Origin: an uncultured Desulfovibrio sp.
GTDB lineage: Bacteria; Desulfobacterota; Desulfovibrionia; Desulfovibrionales; Desulfovibrionaceae
Direction: 5' to 3'
DNA: 8,651 bases
NCBI GenBank assembly: GCA_946490455.1
Contig: CAMLXE010000059.1
Span: forward strand, 1 to 8,651
Positions 1 through 7,216 of this stretch are shown piece after piece (positions within the stretch are counted from its first letter, which is position 1; every line of letters begins with the position of its first letter). The notes under the pieces were generated by a model, which saw only the letters and a program-made list of their open reading frames with translations, was not told the origin of the DNA and did no database searches. The position numbers and the translations under genes were made by a program.

Positions 1-1
1 G

Positions 2-1378
2 GGAGAAGTCCGCTCCTACCGCCAGCTGCCCATGAACCTCTATCAGATTCAGAGCAAGTTCCGCGACGAGATCCGTCCCCGCTTCGGGCTCATGCGTGGC
101 CGCGAATTCATGATGAAGGACGCCTATTCCTTTGACAGGGATGATGCCGGGGCGGACATCAGCTACAGAAACATGTTCGAGGCCTACAAGCGCATTTTCA
201 GGCGCATGGGGCTTCGCTTCCGTCCTGTAGAAGCCGATTCCGGTTCCATTGGCGGCAACTTCTCGCATGAATTCATGGTCCTTGCCGAAACCGGCGAAGA
301 TACCATCGCCTACTGCACGGCCTGTGACTGGTCCTCCAATGTGGAACGTGCTCCCATCCTTGCTCCGGCCTGTGCGGATGATACGAGCGCAGTCTGTCCG
401 GATACGGAAGAAGTGGCCACCCCCGAAAAGCATACCATCGAAGAAGTCTGCGCCTTCCTGAAGGTTCCTGCCAGCCGACTGATCAAAACGCTTCTCTATA
501 CCGTTGATGGTCAGCCTGTGGCCGCCCTGGTCCGCGGGGACCGGGAACTGAACGAAATCAAGCTCAAGAATCTCTTCAATGCCAATGATGTGGTCATGGC
601 CTCTCCTGAACAGGTCACAGCCTGGACCGGCGCTCCCGTCGGCTTTGCAGGCCCTGTCGGCTTTACGGCCGGACGCATCGTGGTGGATCACGAACTCATG
701 GCCGGTACAGACTGGATCACCGGTGCCAACAGGGCCGATACCCATCTGCTGCATGTGGACCTGAAACGCGATGTTCCCGAATTTGCCCATGCCGATCTCC
801 GCATCATCACCGAAACGGACGTATGCCCTCACTGCGGCAGCCCCATCGGTCTGGCCAAGGGTATCGAAGTCGGCCATGTCTTCAAGCTCGGAACAAAGTA
901 TTCCAAGGCGCTCAACGCCATCTATCTTGACGAAAACGGCAAGGAACAGACCATCATCATGGGCTGCTACGGCATTGGCGTTTCCAGAGTCGTTGCGGCC
1001 TGCATCGAGCAGAACAACGACAGGGACGGCATTGTCTTTCCTCCGCCACTTGCTCCCTTTGACCTCGAACTCGTCAACCTCGATCCCAAGAACGCCGAAG
1101 TGGCGGCCAAGGCAGACGAACTGTACGACCTGCTTACGGAAAGCGGCCTTGATGTCATGCTTGACGACCGCGAGGAACGTCCCGGTGTCAAATTCAAGGA
1201 TGCCGACCTGATCGGCCTGCCCATGCAGATCATCATCGGCGGCAAGGGACTGGCCAGAGGCATCGTTGAGGTCAAGAACCGCAAAACCGGCGAAAAGGGC
1301 GAGCTTCCTCTTGAAGGCTTTGCCGAAGCCTTTGCGGCATGGCATGCAGAGGTGCTTGCAGGCTGGAATCTGAACTGA
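2..1378 (+). CDS. proS: Prolyl-tRNA synthetase, editing type, 5'-truncated by window edge
   Basis: This class II aminoacyl-tRNA synthetase charges tRNA-Pro with proline in the cytoplasm. The reading frame is open from base 2, and the first ATG (base 32) is an internal methionine, so the gene begins left of the window. About 458 residues are present; bacterial ProRS is usually near 570, so roughly 120 N-terminal residues are missing. The fragment opens in the motif 2 region (SYRQLPMNLYQIQ, then RDEIRPRFG and MKDAYSFD). An insertion editing domain of the YbaK type follows; it normally clears mischarged Ala-tRNA-Pro, and here shows the conserved lysine in RLIKTLLY and a GFAGPVG loop. Motif 3 (MGCYGIGVSRV) and the C-terminal anticodon-binding domain (from about VFPPPLAPFDLELV) come last. 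The stop is TGA at 1376-1378. A hairpin follows seven bases later. The identification is very secure. Confidence 0.97.
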   Translation, partial: GEVRSYRQLPMNLYQIQSKFRDEIRPRFGLMRGREFMMKDAYSFDRDDAGADISYRNMFEAYKRIFRRMGLRFRPVEADSGSIGGNFSHEFMVLAETGEDTIAYCTACDWSSNVERAPILAPACADDTSAVCPDTEEVATPEKHTIEEVCAFLKVPASRLIKTLLYTVDGQPVAALVRGDRELNEIKLKNLFNANDVVMASPEQVTAWTGAPVGFAGPVGFTAGRIVVDHELMAGTDWITGANRADTHLLHVDLKRDVPEFAHADLRIITETDVCPHCGSPIGLAKGIEVGHVFKLGTKYSKALNAIYLDENGKEQTIIMGCYGIGVSRVVAACIEQNNDRDGIVFPPPLAPFDLELVNLDPKNAEVAAKADELYDLLTESGLDVMLDDREERPGVKFKDADLIGLPMQIIIGGKGLARGIVEVKNRKTGEKGELPLEGFAEAFAAWHAEVLAGWNLN

Positions 1379-1384
1379 ACCCCA

Positions 1385-1421
1385 AACCGTGCGGCAGCCT
1401 CCATGCCGCACGGTTCCCTTT
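1385..1421 (+). terminator. Strong hairpin after proS, possible terminator or attenuator
   Basis: Bases 1385-1396 and 1404-1415 are perfectly complementary over 12 bp (arm AACCGTGCGGCA) and enclose a 7-base loop. The hairpin starts 7 bases after the proS stop. The bases that follow are CCCTTT, a poor U-tract, so it may terminate only partly, act with Rho, or protect the proS 3' end. A GTG that would extend xseA upstream lies inside the left arm, which argues against that start. Confidence 0.6.
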
Positions 1422-1464
1422 CCGGAGCGGCCGGGCCGCCCGGTACGGTTTCCCTTTCGGGAGC
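1410..1464 (+). repeat. Imperfect direct repeat between proS and xseA
   Basis: The segment 1410-1428 (ACGGTTCCCTTTCCGGAGC) recurs at 1445-1464 with one inserted T and one C-to-G change, 35 bases apart. Between the copies the GC-rich bases can form alternative short stems: GCGGC 1427-1431 with GCCGC 1435-1439, or CCGGG 1431-1435 with CCCGG 1439-1443. These cannot both form. The function is unknown; a small local duplication or an operator-like arrangement are both possible. Confidence 0.5.
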
Positions 1465-1481
1465 CGGTCTCGGAGCCTTCC

Positions 1482-2942
1482 ATGTCGGTCATTCTCACTG
1501 TTCGCCAGCTTACCGCCCAGATCAGGCAGGCTGTGGAAAGCGGTTTTCCCTATGTCTGGGTTCAGGGTGAAGCTACCAACGTATCCCGACCGGCTTCCGG
1601 GCATATCTATTTTTCGCTGAAGGATGAGAACGCACAGCTTCAGGCTGTCTGGTTCAAGGGCAATCAGCGCGAACAGGAAACATTCGATCCGCTGACCGGA
1701 GAAGTCTTTGAAAACGGTCCCCGACGCAGTCTGGCCGGGACGCTGCGCAACGGACAGCAGGTCATCTGTGCGGGTCGCCTTACGGTCTATGCGCCGCGCG
1801 GCGGCTATCAGCTTGTGGTGGATCTGGTGCAGGAAAGCGGAGAAGGCCAGCTCCATCTGGCGCTGGAGGCCCTGCGCCGCAAGCTGGATGCCAAAGGCTA
1901 TTTCAGACTGGAACGAAAGCGCCCTCTTCCGGAACATCCGCAACGCGTTGCCGTCATCACGGCCCCTCGCGGAGCAGCCATCCGCGACTTTCTGCGTCTG
2001 TCCGGCGAACGGGGCACCGGCAGCTGCATCCGCATCCATCCCGTGCCGGTGCAGGGGGACGAGGCTCCCCAGAAAATTGTGGAAGCCATTGCTGCCGAAA
2101 ACCGGGAAAACTGGGCGCAGGTTCTTGTTCTCATCCGGGGTGGCGGCTCCCTTCAGGACCTGTGGGCCTTCAACGATGAACATGTTGCAGACGCCATCTA
2201 CGCCTCTTCCATTCCGGTTCTTGCAGGCATAGGACACGAAGTCGATACGTCCATTGCCGATATGGTGGCGGATCTGCGTGCGGCGACACCGAGTCATGCA
2301 GCGCAGCTTCTCTGGCCGGAACGCCAGTGGTACATGCAGCTTGTGGATGACCTGGAAAACAGGTGCATGACCGCCGCAAATCAGCAGCTTGGCAAGTGTG
2401 ACCAGCAGCTGACAGGCCTCCTTCGGGCTCTGCGCTGGCTTTCGCCGCAGAGGGGCCTGGCCCGCATGGAAGAGCGCTTTGAGAACCTGCTCCATCGGCT
2501 TGCCGTGGCGCAGGAACGGCGGTTCTCCAGAGAAGACGCCACGCTTTCCAGACTGGATGCGGCCGTACGCCGGCACATTGCCGGAAACAGGCTGGAACTT
2601 CAGCTTGCCGGACTTGAGGCTCTGCGGCTTCGCCTTGAGCAGAACCAGACCTTTCTCACGGAGCAGAAAGGGCAGGAGCTGATACGTTCCGAAAACAGGT
2701 TGCAGACCGGCTTTACCCGCCATCTTGACGCACTCGCGCACGACCTTGAACGTGCCGGGCTGAAGCTGGCCGCCCTGAATCCGGATGCCCCGCTGCAACG
2801 GGGTTACGCCTGTGCCCTTACTGCTGACGGGCATTTTATCCGCAGCATCCGGGAAATCGAACCCGGAATGCAGCTGCTTGTACAAATTCGTGACGGCAGG
2901 ATTGAAACACAGGTCACTGCCGTCCATGCTTCGGGAGACTGA
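1482..2942 (+). CDS. xseA: Exodeoxyribonuclease VII large subunit
   Basis: This is the catalytic subunit of exonuclease VII, which degrades single-stranded DNA in both directions to short oligonucleotides and works with XseB (encoded at 3810). The 486-residue protein has an N-terminal OB-fold (about residues 1-120, with SGHIYFSLKD), a catalytic domain, a long charged coiled-coil-rich region (about 280-410) and the usual C-terminal tail (LQRGYA). By my alignment from memory, the essential E. coli residues D155, R205, H238 and D241 correspond to D169 (in RDFL), R219 (RGGGS), H252 and D255 (GHEVD), all present. The start at 1482 is chosen because GGAG lies six bases upstream and the protein then begins like other XseA proteins; a GTG at 1389 would start inside the upstream hairpin. 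The OB-fold carries about 19 extra residues compared with E. coli. The stop is one base before the next gene. Confidence 0.95.
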   Translation: MSVILTVRQLTAQIRQAVESGFPYVWVQGEATNVSRPASGHIYFSLKDENAQLQAVWFKGNQREQETFDPLTGEVFENGPRRSLAGTLRNGQQVICAGRLTVYAPRGGYQLVVDLVQESGEGQLHLALEALRRKLDAKGYFRLERKRPLPEHPQRVAVITAPRGAAIRDFLRLSGERGTGSCIRIHPVPVQGDEAPQKIVEAIAAENRENWAQVLVLIRGGGSLQDLWAFNDEHVADAIYASSIPVLAGIGHEVDTSIADMVADLRAATPSHAAQLLWPERQWYMQLVDDLENRCMTAANQQLGKCDQQLTGLLRALRWLSPQRGLARMEERFENLLHRLAVAQERRFSREDATLSRLDAAVRRHIAGNRLELQLAGLEALRLRLEQNQTFLTEQKGQELIRSENRLQTGFTRHLDALAHDLERAGLKLAALNPDAPLQRGYACALTADGHFIRSIREIEPGMQLLVQIRDGRIETQVTAVHASGD

Positions 2943-2943
2943 C

Positions 2944-3795
2944 ATGCGTATCGTTCATATGGCAGGGCTGCTTTTTGCCGCGCTTCTCCTGCTGGCCGCC
3001 CCTGTGCTTGCAAAAGACATTGACCTTGTTGTGCCATCATCTGCCAAACAGGGAACTGCCGTTGTCGTGACCGCCGTTCTGGACAGCCCGGAAAGAACAG
3101 TCCGCTTTGTCTGGCAGGACAAAAGCCTCAACGCTCCGGTGGTTTCCAGCCGCAGGGGCTGGGAAGCCTCCTTCCTGCTTCCTGTTCCCGTGAATGCCCG
3201 GAATGATATCCGTATTCGCGCACAGGCCGGCAAGAGCAAAGCGAGCGCGACGATTCGGGTTCTGAAGGTGGACTGGCCCAGACAGACCATTTCGGTCAAC
3301 AGGAACTATGTGACACCTCCCAAGGCAACGCTCAACAAAATTGCAGCCGATCGCAAAAAAACGGCAGCCGTCCTGAAACGGATCACGCCGGAACGCTCCT
3401 GGCGTCAGCCCTTTCAGCGTCCGGTGCCCGGCGTCATCACCAGCGCCTTTGGAGGGCACCGCGTATTCAACGGCGAAGTCCGTTCCTACCATCGCGGTGT
3501 GGATCTGCGCGCCCCCACGGGAACGCCGATTCGCGCTCTGGCTGCCGGGAAGGTCGTCATTGCCGAAGAAATGTACTACTCGGGCAACGTGGTCTTCATT
3601 GATCACGGACTGGGCGCCGTCAGCAGCTACGGTCACATGTCGCGTATTGACGTGCGCCCCGGAGACAGGGTCACTGCGGGACAGCAAATCGGCCTTTCGG
3701 GAGCGACAGGACGCGTCACCGGCCCGCATCTGCATCTTGGTCTGAACATTCTGGGTCAGGCTGTGGACCCTCTTTCTCTCTTTTCCAAACAGTAA
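2944..3795 (+). CDS. Secreted M23-family (LytM-type) metallopeptidase
   Basis: This is a zinc metallopeptidase of the M23 family, whose members cut peptide cross-links in peptidoglycan or regulate amidases when inactive. The 283-residue protein starts with a signal peptide (hydrophobic core about residues 7-22, likely cleaved after VLA at residue 23). A beta-rich N-terminal region of about 120 residues follows, then a C-terminal LytM domain from about residue 160. Its zinc ligands look intact: H183 and D187 in HRGVD, and H264 of the HLH pair (262-264); H231 in GHMS is the expected second catalytic histidine. It is therefore predicted to be active. The start at 2944 has GGGAG six bases upstream, inside the end of xseA, and only one base separates it from the xseA stop. 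An upstream in-frame start at 2785 would overlap xseA by about 160 bases and lose the signal peptide position. Its place between the two exonuclease VII subunits has no obvious functional reason. Confidence 0.92.
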   Translation: MRIVHMAGLLFAALLLLAAPVLAKDIDLVVPSSAKQGTAVVVTAVLDSPERTVRFVWQDKSLNAPVVSSRRGWEASFLLPVPVNARNDIRIRAQAGKSKASATIRVLKVDWPRQTISVNRNYVTPPKATLNKIAADRKKTAAVLKRITPERSWRQPFQRPVPGVITSAFGGHRVFNGEVRSYHRGVDLRAPTGTPIRALAAGKVVIAEEMYYSGNVVFIDHGLGAVSSYGHMSRIDVRPGDRVTAGQQIGLSGATGRVTGPHLHLGLNILGQAVDPLSLFSKQ

Positions 3796-3809
3796 GTCGA
3801 GGAGATCCC

Positions 3810-4058
3810 ATGTCCGCAAAAAAAGTTCCGACCTTTGAAGAACGGCTGCGCCGGCTTCAGGAAGTGGTTGCCGCACTTGAAGGCGGAGAACTGGATCTGG
3901 AAACCAGTGTGCGGCTGTACAAGGAAGGCCTTGAATTGTCCCGTTCCTGCCGTGAGCAGCTGGAAAAGGCGCGTAATGAAGTCCGCATTCTGACCGAAGC
4001 AGGGACAGAACAGCCCTTTGATGAACAAGTGCTGGACGAAGCAGGAGACGAACGATGA
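3810..4058 (+). CDS. xseB: Exodeoxyribonuclease VII small subunit
   Basis: XseB binds in several copies to the extended helical region of XseA to build exonuclease VII. The protein has 82 residues, the usual size for the family (about 80), and shows the family pattern of two helices: FEERLRRLQEVVAALEGG, then a turn and LETSVRLYKEGLELSRSC, followed by a charged helix (EQLEKARNEVRIL). It has no catalytic residues of its own. GAGGAG lies five bases before the ATG. The gene begins 14 bases after the peptidase stop, and its TGA overlaps the ATG of ispA by four bases, indicating coupled translation. Confidence 0.95.
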   Translation: MSAKKVPTFEERLRRLQEVVAALEGGELDLETSVRLYKEGLELSRSCREQLEKARNEVRILTEAGTEQPFDEQVLDEAGDER

Positions 4059-4957
4059 ATACGCCGATGAACTCAGATGAAGTCAGGGAAGTGCTGGCCA
4101 CACGGGGCGCCATGGTGGAAAGGTGGCTTTCCACCTGTCTTGATACCCTTCCTGCCCGCGACCGCCTGCGCGAGGCCATGAACTACAGTCTTCTTGCCGG
4201 CGGCAAACGCCTGCGCCCGGTTCTGTGCCTGTCCTCGGCTGCCCTTTTTGGTCTTCCGGCCGAAAAGGTTCTTCCCTTTGCCTGTGCGCTGGAAATGATC
4301 CATACCTATTCTCTGATTCACGATGATCTTCCGGCCATGGACGACGATGATCTCAGAAGAGGACGTCCCTCCTGCCACAAGGCCTTCGACGAAGCCACGG
4401 CCATTCTGGCAGGCGATGCCCTGCTTACGGACGCCTTTACCTTCATGACATCCTGTGATCTTCCTCCCAGCCAGCTTCTGGCCGCCATTCGCGAAGCCGC
4501 AACTGCCGCCGGATCGGCAGGCATGGTGGGCGGACAGGTCATGGACATGGAATATACGGGCAGGGCCGGGGTTGCCCTTGATACGCTCCGCACGCTGCAC
4601 GCGCTGAAGACGGGCGCCATGTTCAGGGCCGCCTGTGTCACGGGAGCGCTGCTGGCAGGCGCCTCGGAAAAGGAGGTGCAGATGCTGCGCGCCTACGGGG
4701 AAGCGCTGGGCGTCACATTCCAGATTGTGGACGACATTCTGGACGAAACAGCCGATACCGCAACGCTTGGCAAGCCAAGCGGCAGCGATGCGGCAATGGG
4801 CAAGACAACCTATCCCTCCCTCATCGGTCTGGAACGGAGCCGGGAACTCGCCCTCAACCATGCCACGCAGGCTTCCGAAGCGCTTGCCGACTGTGCAGGA
4901 GCCGACGCGGCCTTCCTGCGTGGCCTCGCCATCATGCTGGTGAATCGCAAGAACTGA
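4055..4957 (+). CDS. ispA: Farnesyl diphosphate synthase (polyprenyl synthetase family)
   Basis: This cytoplasmic enzyme condenses isopentenyl diphosphate with dimethylallyl and geranyl diphosphate to give farnesyl diphosphate, the precursor of undecaprenyl phosphate and quinone side chains. The 300-residue protein matches the IspA length. It has GGKRLRP (49-55), which binds isopentenyl diphosphate, the first aspartate-rich motif DDLPAMD (90-96, the bacterial DDxxxxD form), and the second motif FQIVDDILD (222-230), then GKTTYP. The two extra residues in the first motif, compared with the DDxxD of long-chain synthases, favour a farnesyl or geranylgeranyl product. The ATG overlaps the xseB stop, and AGGAG lies seven bases upstream within xseB. 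A methionine at residue 5 is a less likely start. Exact chain length cannot be fixed from sequence alone. Confidence 0.94.
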   Translation: MNTPMNSDEVREVLATRGAMVERWLSTCLDTLPARDRLREAMNYSLLAGGKRLRPVLCLSSAALFGLPAEKVLPFACALEMIHTYSLIHDDLPAMDDDDLRRGRPSCHKAFDEATAILAGDALLTDAFTFMTSCDLPPSQLLAAIREAATAAGSAGMVGGQVMDMEYTGRAGVALDTLRTLHALKTGAMFRAACVTGALLAGASEKEVQMLRAYGEALGVTFQIVDDILDETADTATLGKPSGSDAAMGKTTYPSLIGLERSRELALNHATQASEALADCAGADAAFLRGLAIMLVNRKN

Positions 4958-4991
4958 CAGAATCCGTACCATACGGGCCAGAATTCCCGAC

Positions 4992-5067
4992 AAAAGGGCA
5001 TCTTTCTGGATTTTTCCACCCGGCTTTCGTTTGCCAAAGGGACAATCCAGCGTTAAGATGCCTTTTT
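4992..5067 (+). terminator. Long-armed inverted repeat after ispA, candidate terminator
   Basis: Bases 4992-5004 (AAAAGGGCATCTT) pair with 5055-5067 (AAGATGCCTTTTT) over 13 positions, one being a G-U pair in RNA. A second stem, CTGGA 5006-5010 with TCCAG 5046-5050, continues it after an asymmetric bulge, and the 35-base apex can fold weakly. The right arm ends in five Ts, as in an intrinsic terminator whose U-tract pairs back with As. It lies 34 bases after the ispA stop and could end the xseA-ispA transcript. The large apex is atypical, so it could also be a structured RNA or a protein-binding site. Confidence 0.45.
5031..5059 (+). promoter_or_regulatory. Candidate sigma-70 promoter for dxs
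   Basis: TTGCCA at 5031-5036 (five of six to TTGACA) and TAAGAT at 5054-5059 (four of six to TATAAT) are separated by exactly 17 bases. The predicted transcript start near 5066 would give dxs a leader of about 75 bases. The -10 element lies in the right arm of the inverted repeat at 4992-5067. This is a by-eye match without experimental support. Confidence 0.4.
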
Positions 5068-5071
5068 ACAA

Positions 5072-5126
5072 CTTCTGAGGTTTCCAGTCAGACATATTTC
5101 ACCTCCGAAACCAGGTCCATCAGAAG
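5072..5126 (+). promoter_or_regulatory. Foldable leader structure upstream of dxs
   Basis: CTTCTGA (5072-5078) pairs with TCAGAAG (5120-5126), and directly inside it GGTTTC (5079-5084) pairs with GAAACC (5107-5112), leaving a 7-base bulge (5113-5119) on the 3' side. The apical loop contains CACCTCC (5100-5106), complementary to a Shine-Dalgarno core. Alternative pairings exist: GAGGT 5077-5081 with ACCTC 5101-5105, and ACCT 5101-5104 with AGGT 5113-5116. The dxs ribosome-binding site (AGGA 5132-5135) starts six bases after the stem. A role in dxs translation is inferred only. Confidence 0.4.
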
Positions 5127-5140
5127 CGCACAGGAACAGT

Positions 5141-7063
5141 ATGAACGAGACACTTCAGCTTCCTCCCCTGCTGGCAAGAATCACGCAGCCGTCGCTCGTT
5201 GCCCAGCTGTCCACGGAAGAAAAGAATATCCTTGCTGCGGAATTGCGTCAGGCCATCATCAACACCGTAGCTGCCAACGGGGGACACCTGGCTCCATCGC
5301 TCGGTGTTGTGGAACTCACCCTGGCCCTGCTTTCGGTTTTCAATCCCGATGAAGACAAGGTTGTCTGGGATGTGGGACACCAGAGCTACGCCTGGAAACT
5401 GCTGACGGGCCGGGCCGGAGTCTTTCATACGCTGCGCACCTATGGAGGCATCAGCGGTTTCCCCAAACAGAGCGAAAGTTCCTACGATCACTTCGGAGTC
5501 GGTCACTCCTCAACGTCCGTTTCCGCAGCATTGGGCATGGCCATGGCCAGAGATCTGGCAGGCAAACACAACCATGTGCTGGCCATCATCGGCGACGGCT
5601 CGCTCACGGCCGGCCTTGCCTTTGAAGGACTCAATCAGGCTGGCGATCAGGGGCGCAGGCTCATTGTGGTTCTCAATGACAATGAGATGTCCATTTCCCA
5701 GAATGTGGGTGCGCTCTCGCTTTTCCTCAGCCGGAACATGGAACGGGGCTGGGCCCGCCGGGTTCGCCGGGAACTCAAGGACCTGCTCAAGTCCATACCG
5801 GGAATCGGTGATGACGTGGCGGAATATGCCCACCGTACGCACCGGAGTCTGAAAAACGTCTTTACGCCGGGCATGCTGTTTGAAGCATTGCGCTTCAACT
5901 ATATCGGTCCGGTCAACGGACATGATATCGAAGAACTGGAACGGCATCTGCGCATGGCCGCCTCAATCGACGACCAGCCCGTTCTCTTGCATGTGCTTAC
6001 CCGCAAGGGAAAGGGGTATCCGCCTGCCGAAGCGCATCCCTCCCTTTTTCATGGTCTTGGCCGGTTCAATGTGGAAACGGGACAGCCTCTTCCCAAACCC
6101 GCAGGAACTCCCCCCACCTATACCGAAGTCTTCGGAGATACGCTTTGCCGTCTTGCCCAGGAAGATGACCGCATTGTTGCCATCACCGCAGCCATGGCGA
6201 GTGGAACCGGTACAGGGCATTTCAAGGCGCGCTTCCCCAGCCGCTTTACCGATGTGGGCATATGCGAACAGCATGCCGTCACCTTTGCCGCCGGACTTGC
6301 CTCGCAGGGTTTTCGTCCCTTTGTGGCCATCTATTCCACCTTTGCCCAGCGCGCCTATGACCAGATTGTCCACGATGTCTGCCTGCAGAATCTTCCGGTC
6401 ACGCTCTGCCTTGATCGTGCCGGACTTGTTGGAGAAGATGGTTCCACGCATCATGGAGCCTTTGACCTCTCCTTCCTGCGCCACATTCCCAATCTGCGCA
6501 TCATTGCACCGCGTGACGAAGTGGAACTGAGGGCAGCCATGGTAACGGCCCTGAGCCTGTCCTCACCTCTGGTTCTGCGCTATCCCCGTGGTACTGCCAC
6601 CGGTCGTCCGCTGCCTCCTGTCGAGTCCATTCTGACGCTGCCCACCCTGCCTCCTGGTGAAGGAGAACTGGTTCGTGAAGGGAAGGATGCCGTCATTTTT
6701 GCTGTGGGCAGCATGGTTGTTCCGGCTCAGGCCGCCGCCGAAAAGTTCGCGGCCAGCACGGGACAGGAAGTGGCTGTCTTTGACGCCCGCTGGGTCAAAC
6801 CGCTTCCGGAAAGACAGCTTCTGGAACTGGCCGAACGTTTTTCCCATATTCTGTGCGTTGAGGAAAATGCCCTTGCCGGAGGCTTTTCTTCGGCCGTGCT
6901 GGAACTTCTTTCGGACCGCGGTGCGCTCAGGGGACAGCATATCAAGCGAATGGGACTGCCCGATGCCTTCATTGAACACGGTTCCCAGGCCCTTCTGCGC
7001 GGGAAACTGGGACTCGACAGCGATGGTATCTACGCCGGTCTTGCCGAGTTGCTCCAGCGCTGA
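5141..7063 (+). CDS. dxs: 1-deoxy-D-xylulose-5-phosphate synthase
   Basis: Dxs joins pyruvate and glyceraldehyde 3-phosphate, using thiamine diphosphate and magnesium, to make 1-deoxy-D-xylulose 5-phosphate. This is the first step of the MEP isoprenoid pathway and also supplies thiamine and pyridoxal synthesis. The 640-residue protein (E. coli about 620) has the expected parts. H49 lies in GGHLAPSLG and WDVGHQSYAWK follows. The thiamine diphosphate motif runs from GDGS (151-154) to LNDN (178-181). The catalytic glutamate E376 is in ICEQHAVTFAAG, followed by AIYSTFAQRAYDQ and DRAGLVGEDGSTHHG. A transketolase-type C-terminal domain ends it. AGGA lies five bases before the ATG. Unlike the tight ispA-dxs junction known in E. 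coli, 183 structured bases separate the two genes here, so dxs may have its own control. A terminator follows 54 bases after the stop. Confidence 0.97.
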   Translation: MNETLQLPPLLARITQPSLVAQLSTEEKNILAAELRQAIINTVAANGGHLAPSLGVVELTLALLSVFNPDEDKVVWDVGHQSYAWKLLTGRAGVFHTLRTYGGISGFPKQSESSYDHFGVGHSSTSVSAALGMAMARDLAGKHNHVLAIIGDGSLTAGLAFEGLNQAGDQGRRLIVVLNDNEMSISQNVGALSLFLSRNMERGWARRVRRELKDLLKSIPGIGDDVAEYAHRTHRSLKNVFTPGMLFEALRFNYIGPVNGHDIEELERHLRMAASIDDQPVLLHVLTRKGKGYPPAEAHPSLFHGLGRFNVETGQPLPKPAGTPPTYTEVFGDTLCRLAQEDDRIVAITAAMASGTGTGHFKARFPSRFTDVGICEQHAVTFAAGLASQGFRPFVAIYSTFAQRAYDQIVHDVCLQNLPVTLCLDRAGLVGEDGSTHHGAFDLSFLRHIPNLRIIAPRDEVELRAAMVTALSLSSPLVLRYPRGTATGRPLPPVESILTLPTLPPGEGELVREGKDAVIFAVGSMVVPAQAAAEKFAASTGQEVAVFDARWVKPLPERQLLELAERFSHILCVEENALAGGFSSAVLELLSDRGALRGQHIKRMGLPDAFIEHGSQALLRGKLGLDSDGIYAGLAELLQR

Positions 7064-7117
7064 GACAGGGCGTTCCGCAGCGTCCCCTGAAAAGATTCTT
7101 CTGCTCCCACAGGCTCA

Positions 7118-7154
7118 AAAAGGGAAGGCCCCTTCAGACGGGACCTTCCCTTTT
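7118..7154. terminator. Bidirectional Rho-independent terminator between dxs and the lipoprotein gene
   Basis: Bases 7118-7128 (AAAAGGGAAGG) pair perfectly with 7144-7154. After one C-A mismatch three more G-C pairs close a 7-base loop at 7133-7139. Read on the plus strand the stem ends in TTTT; read on the minus strand it ends in five Ts (7117-7121). It therefore suits both dxs (stop at 7063) and the convergent lipoprotein gene (stop at 7217), each 55-65 bases away. Confidence 0.85.
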
Positions 7155-7216
7155 CAAATGTCCCCGGCAGGCTGCGAGGACTTTCTTTTCTGATGCCGTT
7201 CCAAAAAGTTCCGAAA

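Noticed and set aside
1389..1481. Upstream GTG start for xseA, adding 31 residues
   Set aside because: It lies inside the 12-bp hairpin, lacks a ribosome-binding site, and the added residues are proline- and arginine-rich and unlike XseA N-termini.
2785..2943. Upstream ATG for the M23 peptidase, within xseA
   Set aside because: It would bury the signal peptide 53 residues into the protein; the ATG at 2944 has a good ribosome-binding site and a proper signal peptide.
1272..2945. 557-codon open frame on the minus strand opposite proS and xseA
   Set aside because: It lies antisense to the clear xseA gene, shows no recognisable family, and is explained by the GC-biased codon use of the plus-strand gene.
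3037..4179. 380-codon open frame on the minus strand opposite the peptidase, xseB and ispA
   Set aside because: It spans three well-supported plus-strand genes and its translation has no recognisable motifs.
4073..4993. 306-codon open frame on the minus strand opposite ispA
   Set aside because: It mirrors ispA, whose catalytic motifs are unmistakable; its translation is a shadow of those codons.
5071..5140. Thiamine diphosphate riboswitch in front of dxs
   Set aside because: Dxs uses thiamine diphosphate and a CTGAGG occurs at 5076-5081, but the other conserved parts of the THI element (such as a GCGxAGGGA-like segment) are missing.
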